Assembly (NCBI RefSeq): GCF_003704105.1
Contig: NZ_QUOQ01000007.1
Location: 62,001-126,000 of the forward strand
Length of the DNA: 64,000 nt
Direction of reading: 5' to 3'
From: Brevundimonas lutea
GTDB lineage: Bacteria > Pseudomonadota > Alphaproteobacteria > Caulobacterales > Caulobacteraceae
Below are positions 18,368 through 27,287 of the stretch, piece by piece. Both the position numbers and the translations under genes were made by a program. Positions within the stretch are counted from its first letter, which is position 1, and the number at the start of each line of letters is the position of its first letter. Below the pieces are notes generated by a model. The model saw nothing but the letters and a program-made list of their open reading frames with translations. It had not been told where the DNA came from and did not search any database.

Positions 18368-19147
18368 TCAGCGGGGATCGACGCTCTGGGCGATCGCCTC
18401 GGCCGTGGCGCGGTCGGCTTCGGGAACAGACGACACCCAGACGTGGATCTGCTCGGGCGCATCCTCGCGCTGGAACAGGTGCTCGACCGCGTGCTGCTCT
18501 CCGTTCTCGGAGGTGACCACCGAGAATCGGCCGGTCGCCTCGACCTGGCGGCCGGTGAAGATGGGGAACTGCGAGCAGCAGCCCGCATAGATCACCACAT
18601 AGCCGCGATCCCCGCGTCGGACCTCATAGATGGCCGCGTCCGGTCCGGCGGGACGCTGGTAGAGTTGAAAACCGGCGGGCAGGTCGATGTCGAACGGCGC
18701 GTCAGCGACCGCGACCCGCGTCAGGCTGGGCGGAGGCGGCGGCGCCTCGGGCTCGGCGGCCTCCGGCTCGGCCTCGGCGGCATTGTCATCTTCGACGGGC
18801 GGGTCGGCTGGTTCGTTCTCCGCAGCTTCGGCCTCCGCGACCGCTGGCGAGGCGGGCCGCGGCGCGGGACGTGTCGCCGGCGCCGGAGTGGTCGGGGTGA
18901 CCGTGGCGCGCGGCGGAGGGGCGCTCTCGGCTTCATCCTCGTCTTCCGCCTCTTCGATCACAGGCGGCGTGGCGGGGCCGGCCCGGGTGGTTCCCATGGG
19001 GTCACCGGGCATGCTGTTCAGGTCGCGGGTGATGTCGGATCCGGGCGGTGACGCGGGACGCGGCTGGGCGGCCTGGCCAGCCGTCTCGGCGGCGGCGACG
19101 TCGGCAAGCAGAAGGACGGCGACCGAGGCGAGGAGGAGCGCTTTCAT
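18368..19147 (-). CDS. Exported acidic, proline-rich protein of unknown function
   Basis: The 259-residue protein has a signal peptide (MKALLLASVAVLLLADVAAA) and a long low-complexity middle (about residues 25-150) built of Pro, Ala, Glu and Thr. A folded C-terminal part of about 100 residues (ADAPFDIDLPAGFQLYQRP...) contains a Cys-Cys pair in YAGCCSQF. The start is ATG at 19147; the open frame upstream belongs to the overlapping DUF2474-like gene region. It is downstream of cydAB on the same strand and could be transcribed with them. No known domain is recognised. The disordered linker suggests it spans the periplasm or links to the wall. Confidence 0.78.
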   Translation of the reverse strand: MKALLLASVAVLLLADVAAAETAGQAAQPRPASPPGSDITRDLNSMPGDPMGTTRAGPATPPVIEEAEDEDEAESAPPPRATVTPTTPAPATRPAPRPASPAVAEAEAAENEPADPPVEDDNAAEAEPEAAEPEAPPPPPSLTRVAVADAPFDIDLPAGFQLYQRPAGPDAAIYEVRRGDRGYVVIYAGCCSQFPIFTGRQVEATGRFSVVTSENGEQHAVEHLFQREDAPEQIHVWVSSVPEADRATAEAIAQSVDPR

Positions 19148-19164
19148 GGCGCCACCATCCGCCG

Positions 19165-19311
19165 TCAGCCCATGAACGGCAAGGCCCTCAATCCATAGGC
19201 CACGGCGCCGACCACGATCAGGCCGGCCACGCCCAGGATCACGAACCACAATAGCCGCGACCAAAGGGGCGGCGACGGCTCGCCGGGTTCCGGCGGAGGA
19301 ACGGGCTTAAT
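19165..19311 (-). CDS. DUF2474-type small subunit of cyanide-insensitive bd oxidase
   Basis: This very short ORF follows cydB. The coding part reads PPLWSRLLWFVILGVAGL followed by IVVGAVAYGLRALPFMG and a stop. A proline-rich lead, then PLWxRLLWF and a single membrane helix, is the signature of the DUF2474 family of CydX-like peptides found after CIO-type cydAB. No ATG, GTG or TTG precedes the conserved part in frame. The best candidate is an ATT at 19311 overlapping the cydB stop (ATTAA), giving 48 residues, so the start is uncertain. Initiation at ATT or ATC would be unusual; a sequencing error would be another explanation. Confidence 0.65.
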   Translation of the reverse strand: MKPVPPPEPGEPSPPLWSRLLWFVILGVAGLIVVGAVAYGLRALPFMG

Positions 19312-20344
19312 GATGATAGCCGGTCTCCTCGTTGATCTTGCCGCGGAACACCCAATAGACCCAGGCCGTGTAGGCCAGGATGGCCGGCAGCACGAAGACC
19401 GCGCCCGCGCCCATGAACATCAGAGCGTTTTCCGGCGCCGCCGCCTGGCGGAAGTTCAGCGCATAGGGGACGATATACGGGAAGAAGCCGGCCGCCAGCC
19501 CCAGATAGCCCGACAGGAAGACCGTCAGCGCTCCGACGAAGGGCCAGGTGTGCGATCCCTTGCGTACGCCCCAGGCCACCAGGGCCAGGCCCGCCAGACC
19601 CAGCAGCGGAATGGGCAAGAGCGGGGCGAGCACGCTGAAGTCCAGGCTGAACCCCTCGGCGACGTCAAAGCCCCAGCGCAGCGCCAGGCGCGGGTGGGCG
19701 AACAGGGTGGCGACGCTGACCGCCGCCAGCAGCCCCGCCGTGGCCACGCCCGAAATCGCCGCCCAGCGCCGCGCGTCGCCGTGCAGATTGTCCTCGGTCT
19801 TGAGCATCAACCAGGCGGCGCCCAGCAGGGCGTAACCCGCCAGCACCCCCACCGCGACCAGCAGCGTATAGGGCGTCAGCCAGTCCAGTCCGCCGCCGGC
19901 GAAGCGGTCCTCGCGCACCGTCACCCCCTGGATGAACCCGCCCAGGATCAGGCCCTGGGCCAGGGTGGCCAGGATGGAGCCGAAGGCGAACATCTGGGTC
20001 CAGAACCGGCGCCCCCGCCGCCGCGCGCGGAAGCGGAATTCGAAGGCGACCCCCCGCAGGATCAGCCCCGCCAGCATCAGCAGCACCGGCAGGTAGAAAG
20101 CCGGCATCAGCACCGAATAGGCCAGGGGAAAGGCCGCCAGCAGTCCGCCGCCGCCCAGAATCAGCCAGGTCTCGTTGCCGTCCCACACCGGCGCGATGGT
20201 GTTCATCATGATGTCCCGCTCCTCCTTCGACTTGGCGAAAGGGAACAGGATGCCGACGCCCAGATCGAAACCGTCCAGCACGACATAGAGCATCACGGCC
20301 AGGGCGATGGCCCCGGCCCAGATCAGCGGCAGGTCGGGGTTCAC
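19307..20344 (-). CDS. cydB: Cytochrome bd-type quinol oxidase subunit II
   Basis: This 345-residue membrane protein with about eight or nine helices shows the CydB landmarks. These are IWAGAIALAVMLYVVLDGFDLG at the start, the WDGNETWLILGGGGLLAAFP segment, and the C-terminal GINEETGYHH-like end (here KINEETGYHH). CydB pairs with CydA to oxidise quinol and reduce oxygen without proton pumping. It starts at GTG overlapping the cydA stop (GTGA). The stop overlaps the possible start of the DUF2474-like peptide. Confidence 0.94.
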   Translation of the reverse strand: MNPDLPLIWAGAIALAVMLYVVLDGFDLGVGILFPFAKSKEERDIMMNTIAPVWDGNETWLILGGGGLLAAFPLAYSVLMPAFYLPVLLMLAGLILRGVAFEFRFRARRRGRRFWTQMFAFGSILATLAQGLILGGFIQGVTVREDRFAGGGLDWLTPYTLLVAVGVLAGYALLGAAWLMLKTEDNLHGDARRWAAISGVATAGLLAAVSVATLFAHPRLALRWGFDVAEGFSLDFSVLAPLLPIPLLGLAGLALVAWGVRKGSHTWPFVGALTVFLSGYLGLAAGFFPYIVPYALNFRQAAAPENALMFMGAGAVFVLPAILAYTAWVYWVFRGKINEETGYHH

Positions 20345-21786
20345 AGTCGGCCTCCCGGTCCATCGCCAATCGGAGGATCGTCGTCGGCCTCGCCGTCGTC
20401 GTCCGGGGCGCGGGCCATGGCCGAACCGGGCGCGCGTGGCTCGGGCGCGGTCGGTCGGGTCATGACGGCGGCCGGACCCTCGGCCATCAGGCGCAGGATG
20501 AACAGCGCCCCGGCGGTGAAGACAATGGCGTAAACGCTGATATAGACCGCCAGCGACGTGGCCACGTCGCCGGTGGTCACCGGCGAGACCGCGTCGCGGG
20601 TTCGCAGCACGCCATAGACGACCCAGGGCTGGCGCCCGACCTCGGTGACGATCCAGCCCGAGATCACGGCGACGAAACCGGCCGGGCCCATCAGTACGGC
20701 GAAACGCTGGAACCAGCGGTGGTCGAACAGCTTGCGCCGGATCAGCAACCACACCCCCCAGGCACCCAGCGCGATCATCAGCAGACCCAGGCCGACCATG
20801 ATGCGGAAGGCCCAGAACACCATGAACACCGGCGGCTGATCGGCGCGCTCCAGGCTGTCGAGGCCGACGATGACCTCGTCTCTGGGCACGTTCTGGATCA
20901 GGTTGCCGACCCCGGGGATGGAGACCTGGAAATGGTTGGACTGGGTGTCGCGGTCGGGAATGCCGAACAGGTGCAGCGGCTGATCGGCGCGGGTTTCCCA
21001 ATAGCCCTCGATGGCGGCGGTCTTGGATGGCTGGTGGTGATGCGCCACCTCGCCCGACCAGTGGCCGGCCAGCAGCTGCAGCGGGGCGACCACGCAGATC
21101 ATGCCCACGGCCATGGCCAGGGCGATGCGGCTCTCGGCGGCGCCGGGCGTCTCTCGACCCTTGAGCAGGCGAAACGCCGAGGCGGCCCCGACCACCAGCG
21201 CCGTGGTCAGAAAGGCCGCCAGCAGCATGTGGACTAGGCGCGAGGGGAAGCTCGGGTTGAACACCACGGCCCAGAAGTCCGTGGCCTGAAACGTGCCGTC
21301 AGCGAGGATCTCGAAACCCTGCGGCGTCTGCATCCAGCTGTTGGCCGACAGGATCCAGAAGGCCGACAGGGTGGTTCCGACCGCCACCACGCAGGTGGCG
21401 AAGAAGTGCAGCTTGGGCCCCACCCGGCGCCAGCCGAACAGCATGACTCCCAGGAACGACGCCTCCAGGAAGAAGGCGGTCAGCACCTCATAGGCCAGCA
21501 GCGGCCCGATGACGCCGCCAGTCAGGCGGATGAACTCAGACCAGTTGGTGCCGAACTGATAGCTGAGCACCACCCCCGACACGACGCCCATGCCGAAGCT
21601 GATGGCGAAGATCTTCACCCAGAACAGATACAGGGTCTTGAAGGCCTCGCGCCGCGTCGTCAGCCACAGCCCCTCCAGCACCGCCAGAAAGGCGGCCAGC
21701 CCGATGGTGAAGGCCGGAAACAGGATGTGGAAGGCGACCGTGAAGGCGAACTGCAGCCGGGACAGCAGCAGGGCGTCGAATTCCAT
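20341..21786 (-). CDS. cydA: Cytochrome bd-type quinol oxidase subunit I (CIO type)
   Basis: The 481-residue protein has MEFDALLLSRLQFAFTVAFHILFP with the heme b595 histidine. It also has SYQFGTNWSEF, the proton-channel Glu region, LLAGHWSGEVAHHHQPSKTAAIEGYWET and GWIVTEVGRQPW. The Q-loop between the GYWET and GRQPW segments is short. Short Q-loops mark the cyanide-insensitive (CIO) branch, which agrees with the DUF2474-like peptide downstream. The C-terminal tail is acidic and proline-rich. It starts at ATG 21786 and heads the cydA-cydB-small peptide operon. Confidence 0.94.
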   Translation of the reverse strand: MEFDALLLSRLQFAFTVAFHILFPAFTIGLAAFLAVLEGLWLTTRREAFKTLYLFWVKIFAISFGMGVVSGVVLSYQFGTNWSEFIRLTGGVIGPLLAYEVLTAFFLEASFLGVMLFGWRRVGPKLHFFATCVVAVGTTLSAFWILSANSWMQTPQGFEILADGTFQATDFWAVVFNPSFPSRLVHMLLAAFLTTALVVGAASAFRLLKGRETPGAAESRIALAMAVGMICVVAPLQLLAGHWSGEVAHHHQPSKTAAIEGYWETRADQPLHLFGIPDRDTQSNHFQVSIPGVGNLIQNVPRDEVIVGLDSLERADQPPVFMVFWAFRIMVGLGLLMIALGAWGVWLLIRRKLFDHRWFQRFAVLMGPAGFVAVISGWIVTEVGRQPWVVYGVLRTRDAVSPVTTGDVATSLAVYISVYAIVFTAGALFILRLMAEGPAAVMTRPTAPEPRAPGSAMARAPDDDGEADDDPPIGDGPGGRL

Positions 21787-21873
21787 GGCGGGACCTCGAG
21801 GCTTGAACGGCCACGGTGTGCGCCTGCGAACAGTCGATGTCCACCACCCGGCCGCCAGACGCGGCGTCGCGCG

Positions 21874-23613
21874 TCAGGAGGTCGCGGGCGAGGCGTCGGG
21901 CTTGGAGTCGACGGGCAGAGCGGACTGCCGCCTGGCCACGATAAAGGCGAGGATGGCGGCGAACACCCCGATGATCACCGAGTATATGAAGAAGGCCGCA
22001 TACCCGGCCCCCAGGGACGCCGGCGACACCTCGGCGATGCGCGCCCCCTCGGCGAGCGAGCCCTGGGGCAGCCCCGCGAACCACGATCGCAGACCGGCGG
22101 TGAAGCCGCCCGCTTCCGCGATCCGCGCCGAGCCCTCGATGATCCGTCCGGACTGCGAGGCGACGATCTTGCCGATGATGGCGTAGAGCGAACTGAACAG
22201 CGCGTACTGGGTCGCGGTGAACCCATGTCCGGTCAGGCTGGACATGTAGACGATCAGGGCGGTGCCCGCGACGCCCGTGGCGAAGTTGTCGATGGTGATG
22301 GCGGCGTAGAGCGCCGGCATGCTGGGCCCCTGGGTCGCCAGCCAGATGAACACCAGGTTCGAGATCGGACTGGCGAAGACGCCGATGACCATGGTGCGGA
22401 TCACACCGAAACGGCTGACCAGCCAGGCGCCGAAGGAAATCCCCGCCAGCGACGCCACCACGCCGTAGATCTTCCGCACTTCCGCGATCTCGGTCAGGGT
22501 GAACCCGAGGTCCTGGTAGAAGGGGTTCATGATGTTGAGGACGAAATCCGACAGCCGGTAAAGGCAGATCAGCGCCAGGATCAGCACCCCCAGCTTGCCG
22601 CCGAAGCGCTTGAAGAACTGGCCCAGCGGCTGACCGTAGGCGCTGCGCAGATAGGCGCTGGGCCGGGTCGGGCGTCCGGGCAAGGGCACACAGGCCAGGG
22701 CGATCAGACCCAGGCCCGCGATCACCGCCGGAAACTGGATGAAAATCCCCGTCTCGCGCGCCTCCCACATCGCCTTGAAGCCTTCGGCCGCGGCTTCGGA
22801 CTGGCCGAACACGCCGAACAGCAGATTCAGGAAGGTGGCGTTGGCCGCCAGACCCGATCCGGCGAGCAGCGCGCCCAGCAGGATCAGGATCAGACGCCCG
22901 CCCCACTCGACGGTCTCGCGCGCGGGCTGGACCGGAATATCGCCGGGCAAGGCCGGCGGCAGGACTTGGGCCGGTTCGCGCGGCGCCAGGACGGTGGCGG
23001 CCACCGCGATCAGCATGCACCCGGCCATGATGGCGTAGGAGAAGTTCCAGCCGTAGGAATCCGCCAGCACCAAGGGCAGGGCGCCGGCCGTGATCATGGC
23101 GATGCGGAAACCCCATTGATAGGCGGCGGCCATGACGCCGTACTGCTCCTCCTGGACGACCTCGATGCGCCAGGCGTCGATGGCGATGTCCTGGGTCGCG
23201 CCGCAGAAGCCGACCAGCACGGCGAGCAGGGCAACCTGCCCAAGGTTCAGCGCCGGGTCTGACCCGGCGATCAGCCATAGGCCGATGATGATCAGCACCT
23301 GCATCAGGGCCATCCAGGATCGCCGCTGACCCAACAGCTTGCCGAGCACGGGCAGCCGCAGCCGATCGACCACCGGCGCCCACACGAACTTCAGCGCATA
23401 GGAAAGGGTCGCCAGGGCGAAGACCGAAATGCTCTGCAGCGAGAGTTCGGATTCCCGAAGCCACGCCGACAGGGTGTCGAAAATCAGGAAGAAGGGCAGG
23501 CCCGCCGCCGCGCCCAGCCACAGCATCACGAACACCCGACGGTCCCTGAGGGACTTCAGGAATTCCACGGTCCGGTTGGACGCCTTTCTGGGCGTGTCGG
23601 CGGCGTCGGACAT
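21874..23613 (-). CDS. AmpG-like muropeptide permease (major facilitator superfamily)
   Basis: This 579-residue transporter with about 14 hydrophobic segments has the AmpG-type phrases [36 protein letters not shown], the loop [11 protein letters not shown], and [15 protein letters not shown]. AmpG imports anhydro-muropeptides released during wall turnover, which in many Gram-negatives feeds recycling and beta-lactamase induction. No ampC, ampR or ampD is nearby, so the role in induction is not supported here. Length is somewhat above E. coli AmpG (491) because of a longer central loop. It starts at ATG 23613. Confidence 0.85.
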   Translation of the reverse strand: MSDAADTPRKASNRTVEFLKSLRDRRVFVMLWLGAAAGLPFFLIFDTLSAWLRESELSLQSISVFALATLSYALKFVWAPVVDRLRLPVLGKLLGQRRSWMALMQVLIIIGLWLIAGSDPALNLGQVALLAVLVGFCGATQDIAIDAWRIEVVQEEQYGVMAAAYQWGFRIAMITAGALPLVLADSYGWNFSYAIMAGCMLIAVAATVLAPREPAQVLPPALPGDIPVQPARETVEWGGRLILILLGALLAGSGLAANATFLNLLFGVFGQSEAAAEGFKAMWEARETGIFIQFPAVIAGLGLIALACVPLPGRPTRPSAYLRSAYGQPLGQFFKRFGGKLGVLILALICLYRLSDFVLNIMNPFYQDLGFTLTEIAEVRKIYGVVASLAGISFGAWLVSRFGVIRTMVIGVFASPISNLVFIWLATQGPSMPALYAAITIDNFATGVAGTALIVYMSSLTGHGFTATQYALFSSLYAIIGKIVASQSGRIIEGSARIAEAGGFTAGLRSWFAGLPQGSLAEGARIAEVSPASLGAGYAAFFIYSVIIGVFAAILAFIVARRQSALPVDSKPDASPATS

Positions 23614-23654
23614 GGATGGCGCTTCCCTGCGGGCGCGGGGATCGCGCCCTCAAA

Positions 23655-25169
23655 TCAGGAGGCGAGTCTGGCGCGGGCGCGGCCCTGCGTCCAGCGGGTC
23701 AGCACCGCTCTGAGCGCCTCGGGCTCCAGCGGCTTGACCAGATGGTCGTCCATCCCGGCCTCCAGGCAGGCGCGGCGGTCCTCGGCGAAGGCGTTGGCGG
23801 TCAGGGCCACGATCGGGGTGTCGTCGCCCCGGGCGCGGATCGCCCGGGTGGCGGCGGGGCCGTCCATCTCGGGCATCCGCATGTCCATCAGCACCAGCTC
23901 ATAGGCGGCGCGCGACATCGACTCGACCGCCTCGCGACCGTTGGCGGCGGTCTCCACGGTGCAGCCCTCGCGTCGCAGCAGCGTCTTGGCCAGCAGCGCC
24001 CCGACCGGATTGTCCTCAACCAGCAGCACCCTGAGGCCGCCGTGGCGCACGGGAGCGACCCGGTCGTCCTCGCGGTGAGCCGAGGCGCAGGCGGCCGCGC
24101 CGCGCACAGCCAGCACCCGCTCGGCCAGGGAGGCCCGGCGCAGCGGCTTGATCAGATAGCCCGCATAGCCCGAGGCCCGCGCCCCGGCGATCAGCTCGCG
24201 CTCGGATGGCTTCAGCAGGATCAAGGCTCCGGGGCCGGGGGCCGGCGCGATCGGGGCCGAGGGGCCGCCAATGTGATCGACCAGCACGATGGGCGCGCGC
24301 GGGCTGAACTTGCCGCCTGAGGCCTCGATCTGGTCCTGGGCGGCGCGGGCCACGAACGGATCGGGTGAGCGCACGGCCACGCCGACACCCTCCAGGGCCG
24401 AGCCGCGCGGCTCGGCCTTGGGGTCACGCTCGAACGGCGCCTCGAAGCGAAACCGGGCGCCGGAGCCCGGCATGATGTCCGCCGGACGATCCTCGGCCGA
24501 CAGCGATCCGCCCATGGCCTCGGCCAGCTTTCTGGCCACCGCCAGGCCCAGGCCGGCGCCGTCGTGGCGAACGGCGTCCGACAGATCGGCGTGACCGAAC
24601 TCCTCGAAGATGCGGGCGCGCGCCTCGGGTGGAACGCCGGGGCCGGTGTCGTCGACGATGAAGGCCAGCCGCGGCCGGGCCTTGGTGCCGCCCACCCGCT
24701 CCACGGCGATCCGCACCGCGCCGGCCTCAGTGAACTTCACCGCATTGCCGGCCAGGTTGAACAGGATCTGGCGCAGCCGGCCCTCGTCGGCCAGCACCGT
24801 CGGGGCGTCGGCGGACACCGACCAGACGATCTCCAGCCCCTTGTCGTGGGCCCGGGGGCTGAGCAGCTCGGCCACGCCCCGGACCAGCCCCTCGGGATCG
24901 ACCGAGCCGTGATCGAACTCCAGGCTGCCGGCTTCCAGCCGCGCATAGTCCAGCAGCGAATTGACCAGGCCCAGGAGATGATCGGCGGACTCGCGCGCCG
25001 CCTCGGCATAGGCCCGCTGGGCGCCGTCCAGACGGGTGCGTTGCAGCAGGCCCAGCATACCGATGACGCCGTTCAGCGGCGTGCGCATCTCGTGGCTCAT
25101 TAGCCTGAGGAAGCGCTGCTCCGACGAGAGGTCCGCCGTGTCCGCCTGATCGCCCGCCGCCGTCGCCAT
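23655..25169 (-). CDS. Soluble hybrid histidine kinase with receiver domain
   Basis: The 504-residue protein has no membrane segment or sensor domain. Residues 20-90 form the HisKA dimer with the phospho-accepting His26 in [12 protein letters not shown]. The HATPase domain has [15 protein letters not shown] (N box), [10 protein letters not shown] and [15 protein letters not shown] degenerate receiver-like region follows (about 255-350). The C-terminal receiver has [18 protein letters not shown], the phospho-acceptor Asp in [13 protein letters not shown], and the conserved LVKPL lysine. Sensor-less kinases usually read a partner protein. The output partner is not adjacent. Confidence 0.93.
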   Translation of the reverse strand: MATAAGDQADTADLSSEQRFLRLMSHEMRTPLNGVIGMLGLLQRTRLDGAQRAYAEAARESADHLLGLVNSLLDYARLEAGSLEFDHGSVDPEGLVRGVAELLSPRAHDKGLEIVWSVSADAPTVLADEGRLRQILFNLAGNAVKFTEAGAVRIAVERVGGTKARPRLAFIVDDTGPGVPPEARARIFEEFGHADLSDAVRHDGAGLGLAVARKLAEAMGGSLSAEDRPADIMPGSGARFRFEAPFERDPKAEPRGSALEGVGVAVRSPDPFVARAAQDQIEASGGKFSPRAPIVLVDHIGGPSAPIAPAPGPGALILLKPSERELIAGARASGYAGYLIKPLRRASLAERVLAVRGAAACASAHREDDRVAPVRHGGLRVLLVEDNPVGALLAKTLLRREGCTVETAANGREAVESMSRAAYELVLMDMRMPEMDGPAATRAIRARGDDTPIVALTANAFAEDRRACLEAGMDDHLVKPLEPEALRAVLTRWTQGRARARLAS

Positions 25170-25240
25170 GCCGTCCCCGCTTCTGCGTTCCCGGCGACGA
25201 TGACCGATGATCGGTTAAGGGCGGCTCAAGACGCGGCGCG

Positions 25241-25585
25241 TCAGCTGAGGCCCAGTTCGGCGCGGACCTTGCGGGTCAGCCGGGCCGCGATCAGGGCGTG
25301 GGCGGTTTTCAGATGATCGGCCAGCTCGTCGTCTGGCCAGTCGCCGGGATCGTCCAGATGCACCCACCGCGCCCGGGCCAGATAGGGCGCGGGCCGCGCG
25401 CGCCCGTCTTCGGTCAGAACCTGAAAGGCGATATCCGACACCTTGAACGACAGCCCGCCCAGGCCGCCGACCATGGCGAACATCTTGCCGCCGACCCTGT
25501 AGACGTCGTGATCGTCGCCGAACGCGTGATCCGTCGTCGCGCCCAGCAGGGCGAGACAGACGCGGCCGACGCCCGCCCGGTCCAT
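25241..25585 (-). CDS. MmcQ/YjbR-family protein
   Basis: This 114-residue protein of the CyaY-like YjbR fold has an HDVYRVGGKMFAMVGG strand pair, LSFKVSDIAFQVLTED, YLARARWVHL and the C-terminal LADHLKTAHALIAARLTRKVRAEL. These are typical of the family, for which DNA binding has been proposed without a firm function. Its ATG at 25585 lies two bases after the msrA stop codon, which suggests joint transcription with msrA. Length is normal. Confidence 0.88.
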   Translation of the reverse strand: MDRAGVGRVCLALLGATTDHAFGDDHDVYRVGGKMFAMVGGLGGLSFKVSDIAFQVLTEDGRARPAPYLARARWVHLDDPGDWPDDELADHLKTAHALIAARLTRKVRAELGLS

Positions 25586-25587
25586 GG

Positions 25588-26238
25588 TCAGGCCTCGACG
25601 CCGACGCCGATCGGGCAGGTCACCCCGGTGCCGCCGATGCCGCAGTAGCCGGCCGGGTTCTTGGCCAGATAGCCCTGGTGATAGCCTTCAGCGAAATAAT
25701 AGTCGTCCAGCGGCCGGATCTCGGTGGTGATCTCGCCCCGTCCGGCCTGCGCCAAGGCCTGCTGATAAGCGTCCTTGGAGGCCTCAGCCGCGCGCGTCTG
25801 GGTGTCGCTCAGCGTATAGACGGCCGAGCGGTACTGGGTGCCCCGGTCGTTGCCCTGGCGCATGCCCTGGGTCGGATCGTGGTTCTCCCAGAAGGCCTTG
25901 AGCAGCTGCTCATAGCTGATCTCGGCGGGGTTGAAGACCACCTCGACCACTTCGGTATGGCCGGTCCTGCCCGAGCACACCTCTTCATAGGTCGGATTGG
26001 GCGTGATGCCGCCGGCATAGCCTGCCGAGGTCACCCAGACGCCTGGCAACTGCCAGAAAACCCGCTCGACGCCCCAGAAGCAGCCCATGCCGAATACGGC
26101 CGTCTCGAAGCCTTCGGGATGGGGCCCCTTCAGCGGGCGGCCATTGACGGTGTGCACCTCGTCGGTCGGCAAGGGCTGGGCGCGACCCGGCAGGGCGGTG
26201 TCGGCGGTGGGCAGGTCAGCGGGCTTTGCGGAGAACAT
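25588..26238 (-). CDS. msrA: Peptide methionine sulfoxide reductase A
   Basis: The 216-residue enzyme has the catalytic motif [10 protein letters not shown], then [35 protein letters not shown] and a C-terminal [14 protein letters not shown] with the resolving cysteines. It reduces methionine-S-sulfoxide in proteins using thioredoxin. It is of normal length for the long N-terminal form and starts at ATG 26238. It is the last clearly chromosomal gene before tRNA-Ser and the defence island. Confidence 0.96.
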   Translation of the reverse strand: MFSAKPADLPTADTALPGRAQPLPTDEVHTVNGRPLKGPHPEGFETAVFGMGCFWGVERVFWQLPGVWVTSAGYAGGITPNPTYEEVCSGRTGHTEVVEVVFNPAEISYEQLLKAFWENHDPTQGMRQGNDRGTQYRSAVYTLSDTQTRAAEASKDAYQQALAQAGRGEITTEIRPLDDYYFAEGYHQGYLAKNPAGYCGIGGTGVTCPIGVGVEA

Positions 26239-26370
26239 GGCGGGACCTCTGGATCATGGTTCGGTCCCGATATGGGAAGCCTCGGCCCGCTTGCCGAGAG
26301 GGGCCCGCTGGTCTATCTGCCTCGCCTCCGCCGGATCGACCCACCGGCGGGCTCACGCGGGTCGTGAAAC

Positions 26371-26460
26371 GGACAGGTGGCGGAGTGGTCGATCGCGCAC
26401 GCTTGGAAAGCGTGTGTAGGTGAAAGCCTACCGAGGGTTCGAATCCCTCTCTGTCCGCCA
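26371..26460 (+). tRNA. tRNA-Ser (anticodon GGA)
   Basis: This 90-base class II tRNA has an acceptor stem GGACAGG/TCTGTCC. The anticodon stem CACGC/GCGTG encloses TTGGAAA with anticodon GGA at 26405-26407. A long variable arm (TAGG/CCTA stem) follows, and the T loop is TTCGAAT. CCA is encoded at 26458-26460. The defence island begins immediately downstream. tRNA-Ser 3' ends are frequent integration sites, but no second copy of the 3' end was seen in the window. Confidence 0.97.
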
Positions 26461-26519
26461 CACTCGCTGAAATCATTGGTGTTTTTAGAGCTATTGCGGA
26501 GGCACCCACCAAAGCACCC

Positions 26520-26541
26520 GCCTAGCTCTTCACGGCTAGGC
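26520..26541. terminator. Hairpin in the gap between tRNA-Ser and the island
   Basis: GCCTAGC (26520-26526) pairs with GCTAGGC (26535-26541) around an 8-base loop. It is 30 bases beyond the stop codon of the leftmost island gene, which is read from the minus strand, so it could end that operon. No clear T-run follows on the minus strand. The remaining 110-bp gap after the tRNA holds a T5 tract at 26482-26486 that could stop tRNA transcription. Confidence 0.4.
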
Positions 26542-26570
26542 TTGGGTATTTCGGACGGTTTCCAAGGGTT

Positions 26571-27287
26571 TCAAGGCGTCACGAACGCCTTGACGCGAGG
26601 CCGGCTGAACTCAACGACCACTGTCTCGACGCAGCAGTAATCACGGAGGCCTGGGGCCCGAACTTCTCGCACACCGTGGCGGGTGACGGTGAACTTCCGG
26701 CGACATCCGACCTCTGTCAGGCCGACAAGACGATGCTCGGTTCGTCTGAGCCGGGCCTCTTCGCTTCGGTCGGACGGATGCTGAACTACGAAGGCCAGGA
26801 AGCCTCGACGGATCGTTCCGTCGTAAGCGGCACCCGCGACATCGACGAAGTCCATGATCCGAACGGCGTCCGCGCGCAGTCCGGCGAGACCATCGGCGCG
26901 CTTGATCTCCACCACGGCCCGTGGCGTGTGATTGCCGTTCCAGATGACGAGATCAACCTTGCGGCCCGGAGCCTGCATCACTCTTTGAGCGGTCAGGGTC
27001 GGCCGCCCCGCAGGATTGCGCCGGCCGCTCCAATCCAGCAGGCTTTCAAAGGTCTGCTCAAGCGTGACCGACAGACGGCCGCCCGCGCGTCGCGAAGCGG
27101 CGCGCAGCGCTCGGGCGCAGGCGCTCGTGAGCACGGGCTCGACGCCCCAGTCAGCGAGAGACTCACCCTCCGTCCAGTCCTCGAATTCTCGAATCGCGCG
27201 CGCCATTCCGCCGTGCAGGGCAGCGACGATGACGGCTTTGGAGACCCGGGCCGCCCGGGACGCCGGATCCGGATCCGCATGCGTCAT
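26571..27287 (-). CDS. Predicted PD-(D/E)XK nuclease, last gene of the MORC/Z1 cassette
   Basis: The 238-residue protein is not a family I can name. It contains GRKVDLVIWN followed by RAVVEIKRADGLAG. The Asp112 ... Glu127-x-Lys129 spacing at the end of two hydrophobic strands is the hallmark of restriction-endonuclease-like folds. The N-terminal half is helical with TLEQTFESLLDWSG. It starts with an ATG overlapping the stop of the DUF4420 gene (ATGA), so it is part of the same four-gene operon. The C-terminal third is rich in Arg and Val. Probable role: a nuclease or specificity component of the cassette; no experimental basis. Confidence 0.7.
   Translation of the reverse strand: MTHADPDPASRAARVSKAVIVAALHGGMARAIREFEDWTEGESLADWGVEPVLTSACARALRAASRRAGGRLSVTLEQTFESLLDWSGRRNPAGRPTLTAQRVMQAPGRKVDLVIWNGNHTPRAVVEIKRADGLAGLRADAVRIMDFVDVAGAAYDGTIRRGFLAFVVQHPSDRSEEARLRRTEHRLVGLTEVGCRRKFTVTRHGVREVRAPGLRDYCCVETVVVEFSRPRVKAFVTP

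Noticed and set aside
21406..23262. 618-codon plus-strand ORF opposite the AmpG-like and cydA genes
   Set aside because: It is rich in Arg, Gly, Gln and His with no domain, as expected for the antisense frame of high-GC membrane protein genes.
26216..26512. Minus-strand ORF over tRNA-Ser containing DREGFEPS
   Set aside because: It is antisense to the tRNA gene and the DREGFEPS phrase is a well-known artefact of translating tRNA regions; no ribosome site or domain supports it.
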